In this document: one piece after another, positions 7,010 to 9,260 of the stretch
Position numbering within the stretch: the first letter of the stretch is position 1
How the letters are laid out: every line of letters begins with the position of its first letter
From: Frankiales bacterium
GTDB lineage: Bacteria > Actinomycetota > Actinomycetes > Mycobacteriales > SCTD01
Length of the DNA: 9,260 nucleotides
Reading direction: 5' to 3'
Assembly: GCA_025464795.1 (NCBI GenBank)
Contig: JAODNB010000377.1
Location: 1 to 9,260 of the forward strand
The notes under the pieces: generated by a model
What the model was told of the DNA's origin: nothing
Database searches by the model: none
What the model saw: the letters and a program-made list of their open reading frames with translations, nothing else
Program-made: the position numbers and the translations under genes

Positions 7010-7660
7010 TCACGGGCCTGTCTTCGGGTAGCCCGGGTCCTGGCCCGCGGGGGGCGGGGGCGGCGGCTGGGGGATGAACTCCGTGGGAGGCGCCACGTTG
7101 GTCTGCGGGGTCATCGGGTTGGGGGCCGGCGGCGGGGCCGCCGGGTTCATGGGGGGCGGCGGGTAGCTCGGGGGCGTGGCCGAGGGCCCACCACCGCCGG
7201 AGAGCTGGCTCGGGAGCTGCTCGCCGGAGCTCTGAAAGTTGAGGAAGGCGAAGTACGTCATAGCTGCGGACACGAGCAGCCCGAGGTACCAGCCGATGCT
7301 CGGGTGGGCGCTGAGCGTCACGCCGAAGATCGACTCGCTCTTGAACGACGTGACCAGCCGCAGCAGGAAGATCAGGGTCGCGAGTCCCGAGAGCGCGAGC
7401 GTGATGAGGTTGACCCCGGCAGGGAGGTTGACGCTGTCGAGCGCTCCCATGAGGCGGGCGATGACGATGGCACCGGCCGCGACGGCCAGGAACCACGCCA
7501 GCTTGTTCCACCCGTAGGCGTGCCACATGCTGACGCTGCTGCTGTGCCCGGCGCCCGAGAAGGCGTACCAGGGCAAGAAGCTCAGGACGATGAGCGCCAC
7601 AGCCCCGCCCGCGATGAAGCGGTCGTTGCCCTGGACCTTGTTGATGTCGAAGCTCGCCAT
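7010..7660 (-). CDS. Four-helix membrane protein with proline-rich C-terminal tail
   Basis: I do not recognise a characterised family for this 216-residue protein; it resembles small actinobacterial membrane proteins of the kind grouped under DUF names. Seen: four hydrophobic spans at about 15-36, 54-74, 82-103 and 121-142, with a conserved-looking FLPWYAFSG after the first span. A Gly/Pro-rich tail from ~154 to the end contains PPPP, PPPAP and PPPPPP runs. Two spaced pairs of helices would put both termini on the same side, probably the cytoplasm. Proline-rich tails often serve as docking or scaffold segments. The ATG at 7660 has a GGGGGA ribosome site 6-7 nt upstream. It is the first gene of the run that continues into the SRPBCC protein, cphB and cphA, with a 1-bp gap to the next coding region, so co-expression with cyanophycin genes is likely. 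A link to granules or transport is not shown. Confidence 0.88.
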   Translation of the reverse strand: MASFDINKVQGNDRFIAGGAVALIVLSFLPWYAFSGAGHSSSVSMWHAYGWNKLAWFLAVAAGAIVIARLMGALDSVNLPAGVNLITLALSGLATLIFLLRLVTSFKSESIFGVTLSAHPSIGWYLGLLVSAAMTYFAFLNFQSSGEQLPSQLSGGGGPSATPPSYPPPPMNPAAPPPAPNPMTPQTNVAPPTEFIPQPPPPPPAGQDPGYPKTGP

Positions 7661-7690
7661 GCCGATCCCCCGTCGATCGTCGTTGGCCGC

Positions 7691-7719
7691 AACGTAGCCC
7701 TCTGGCGAACCGGCGCAAA
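7691..7719 (-). promoter_or_regulatory. Candidate promoter of the cph operon
   Basis: On the minus strand TTTGCG (complement of 7714-7719) and TACGTT (complement of 7691-7696) are separated by exactly 17 bp, and the -10-like box lies 30 bp before the first gene's ATG at 7660. Each hexamer matches the sigma-70-type consensus at only three of six positions, so this is a weak prediction. A short inverted repeat, CGATC (7663-7667) and GATCG (7675-7679), flanks the ribosome-site sequence just before the ATG. Confidence 0.3.
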
Positions 7720-7781
7720 GCGTAGGAGGGGTGTCGCCTCCGGCTCGTCGGCCCCCGAGGCAGGTGCAGGAGGTCGCCGCG

Positions 7782-7811
7782 TAGAACTAGGGAGGACAGC
7801 TGTCTGAGGAG
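7782..7811 (+). promoter_or_regulatory. -10-like box, palindrome and ribosome site of the propeller gene
   Basis: TAGAAC at 7782-7787 resembles a -10 box (four of six consensus positions), but no good -35 is seen. About 7 bp downstream lies a perfect 10-bp palindrome, GACAGCTGTC, at 7795-7804, which would overlap the predicted transcription start and could be an operator. GAGGAG at 7806-7811 is a strong ribosome site with 5-nt spacing to the ATG at 7817. Confidence 0.3.
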
Positions 7812-7816
7812 AACCC

Positions 7817-9260
7817 ATGCGCCGCGCCACCCTTCCCCTGCTCGCGTTCACGGCTCTGGCCGTCCTGGCCCCGCTGGCGGCCACCTCGCAGGCCGCGACC
7901 AGCGCCGCGGGCAGTCGCGTCCCCACCTACCGGGCCTACGACGTCGGGATCGACAACGGCGAGCCGTCGATCGGCTACGACACGAAGGCGAACGCGGCGC
8001 TGTTCGGCGGTGGCCTCAGCAACATCAAGATGACCTGGGACCAGAACAACAAGGTCACCCTCAAGGACGTCTCGGCGCCGACCTCGGTCACCTCGCTCGA
8101 CGCCATCGAGTTCACCGACCCCGTCACGAACCGCACGTTCGCCTCGCAGCTCGTGGGGGTCTGCAGCCTCTCGTCCTACAGCGACGACGCCGGTGCCCAC
8201 TGGACCACGGCCGAGGGCTGCGGCCCGGACGTCCTGCTGGACCACCAGACCTTCGGCGGTGGCCCGTACCGCACGGAGACCAAGCCGGTGACCGCGTCGG
8301 CCTACGGCAGGGCCGTCTACTACTGCGCCCAGAACTCCTACAACGGCGCGTGCGCCCGCAGCGACGACGGTGGCCTCACGTTCCTGCCCGGCGTCCCGGC
8401 GTACAACACCCCGACCAACAACGGCGCGGACCCGTACGGCGGTGCCTGCTCTGCGATCCACGGTCACGTGCGGGTGGGTCCGGACGGTTTCGTCTACCTG
8501 CCGAACAAAGGATGCGGCGGCACGCCCACCACCGGCAACCTGACGAACTCCGAGTTCTTCGGTGGCACCCCGGCGCTCGCGGTGAGCGCTGACAACGGCG
8601 CGACCTACACCGTGCACAAGGTCGACTGGCCGACGCTCGCCCACAACGCGGAGGAGAGCGACCCCTCTGTCGACGCGGACAAGCTCGGCGCCGTCTACTT
8701 CGGCTGGGAGGACGGCAAGAACCCGACCGAGCTCACCTACGCCACCACGAGTGCGGCCAAGATCTCGGTGTCGCGCGACCACGGGACGCACTGGTCCAAG
8801 CCAGTCGACCTCAGCACGCCCCTGGGCCTGCACAACGTCCAGTTCCCCGAGGTGATCGCGGGGGACAAGGGCCGGGCTGCGATGTCGTTCATCGGCACCA
8901 AGGCGATCGGCGACGACCAGCACAACGGCTTCAAGGGGGACTGGCACCTCTACATCGCCTCGACGACCGATGGTGGCGCCACCTGGACGACCGTCGACAC
9001 CACGCCCGACGACCCGGTGCAGCGCGGGTGCATCTCGCTCCAGGGCACCTCGAACAAGACCGTCACGGACACCAACATCTGCGACCAGCGCAACCTGCTC
9101 GACTTCAACGACATCACCGTCGACAAGCAGGGCCGGGTGCTGGTCGCCTACTCCGACGGCTGCGTCAAGGCCTGCATCGGCAACAAGCTCAGCGGCAGCA
9201 CCACGGCCGAGGACTTCGTGATGCGCCAGATCAGCGGTCCCCTGCTGTTCGCGAAGGGGA
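7817..9260 (+). CDS. Secreted sialidase-like beta-propeller protein with five Asp-box repeats (3' end outside window)
   Basis: The frame runs open from ATG 7817 to the window edge (481 codons, C terminus missing). Seen: a Sec signal peptide (MRR, then a hydrophobic core, then TSQA, likely cut near residue 27). Five Asp-box (BNR) motifs of the S-x-D-x-G-x-x-W type lie at 122-129 (SDDAGAHW), 182-189 (SDDGGLTF), 257-264 (SADNGATY), 319-326 (SRDHGTHW) and 383-390 (TTDGGATW). Their spacing of about 60-75 residues indicates a sialidase-like propeller. Ten cysteines (116, 135, 170, 179, 211, 233, 405, 422, 449, 453) suggest disulfides outside the cell. Asp-box propellers occur in sialidases, other glycoside hydrolases and non-enzymatic binding proteins. 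I do not see an arginine triad or FRIP motif that would prove sialidase activity, so function is open. It is divergent from the cph operon, and a functional link to it is doubtful. Confidence 0.9.
   Translation, partial: MRRATLPLLAFTALAVLAPLAATSQAATSAAGSRVPTYRAYDVGIDNGEPSIGYDTKANAALFGGGLSNIKMTWDQNNKVTLKDVSAPTSVTSLDAIEFTDPVTNRTFASQLVGVCSLSSYSDDAGAHWTTAEGCGPDVLLDHQTFGGGPYRTETKPVTASAYGRAVYYCAQNSYNGACARSDDGGLTFLPGVPAYNTPTNNGADPYGGACSAIHGHVRVGPDGFVYLPNKGCGGTPTTGNLTNSEFFGGTPALAVSADNGATYTVHKVDWPTLAHNAEESDPSVDADKLGAVYFGWEDGKNPTELTYATTSAAKISVSRDHGTHWSKPVDLSTPLGLHNVQFPEVIAGDKGRAAMSFIGTKAIGDDQHNGFKGDWHLYIASTTDGGATWTTVDTTPDDPVQRGCISLQGTSNKTVTDTNICDQRNLLDFNDITVDKQGRVLVAYSDGCVKACIGNKLSGSTTAEDFVMRQISGPLLFAKG

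Noticed and set aside
7005..7718. 237-codon minus-strand frame overlapping the four-helix membrane protein
   Set aside because: The overlapping frame at 7010-7660 has a ribosome site and clear membrane segments; this one is Arg/His/Pro-rich without structure.
7787..8947. 386-codon minus-strand open frame opposite the propeller gene
   Set aside because: The plus strand carries a signal peptide, a strong ribosome site and five Asp-boxes; the minus frame is rich in Val/Arg/Gly with no motif.

Overview
The window is high-GC DNA (well above 65% by eye) with dense coding, frequent GTG starts and short or absent intergenic gaps. This is typical of an actinobacterium; a Nocardioides-like or related soil genus is plausible, but the genus cannot be fixed from the sequence. 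I see no rRNA, tRNA, CRISPR array, insertion sequence or integrase.

Layout, left to right. (1) 1-454, minus: N-terminal part of an M20-family metallopeptidase cut by the window edge. (2) 480-2126, plus: a cyanophycin-synthetase-like protein that has the CphA-type N-domain and the Mur-ligase domain but no ATP-grasp domain. It starts only 25 bp from the M20 gene, in the opposite direction. (3) 2137-2772, minus: a small membrane di-iron hydroxylase of the sterol desaturase/fatty acid hydroxylase superfamily, ending 10 bp from gene 2. (4) A tight minus-strand operon running from 7660 down to 2882: a four-helix membrane protein with a proline-rich tail, an SRPBCC protein, cyanophycinase (cphB) and cyanophycin synthetase (cphA), with gaps of about 1, 9 and 2 bp. 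(5) 7817 to the right edge, plus: a secreted, cysteine-rich beta-propeller protein with five Asp-box (BNR) motifs, cut by the window edge and transcribed divergently from the operon.

The biological core is storage of nitrogen and carbon as cyanophycin (multi-L-arginyl-poly-L-aspartate). CphA makes the polymer with two ATP-dependent ligase sites: the ATP-grasp domain extends the Asp backbone and the Mur-like domain adds Arg to the side chains. CphB cuts the polymer to beta-Asp-Arg dipeptides. The M20 peptidase at the left is a reasonable candidate for further peptide breakdown, but that is inference.

The most unusual element is gene 2. It looks like CphA with the ATP-grasp module cleanly missing and with the HxxEH metal-site motif of the N-domain lost, while the Mur-ligase nucleotide and catalytic motifs are kept. 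A side-chain ligase working with, or modifying the product of, the full CphA is a testable idea. The SRPBCC and membrane proteins co-transcribed ahead of cphB-cphA have no known role in cyanophycin metabolism that I am aware of.
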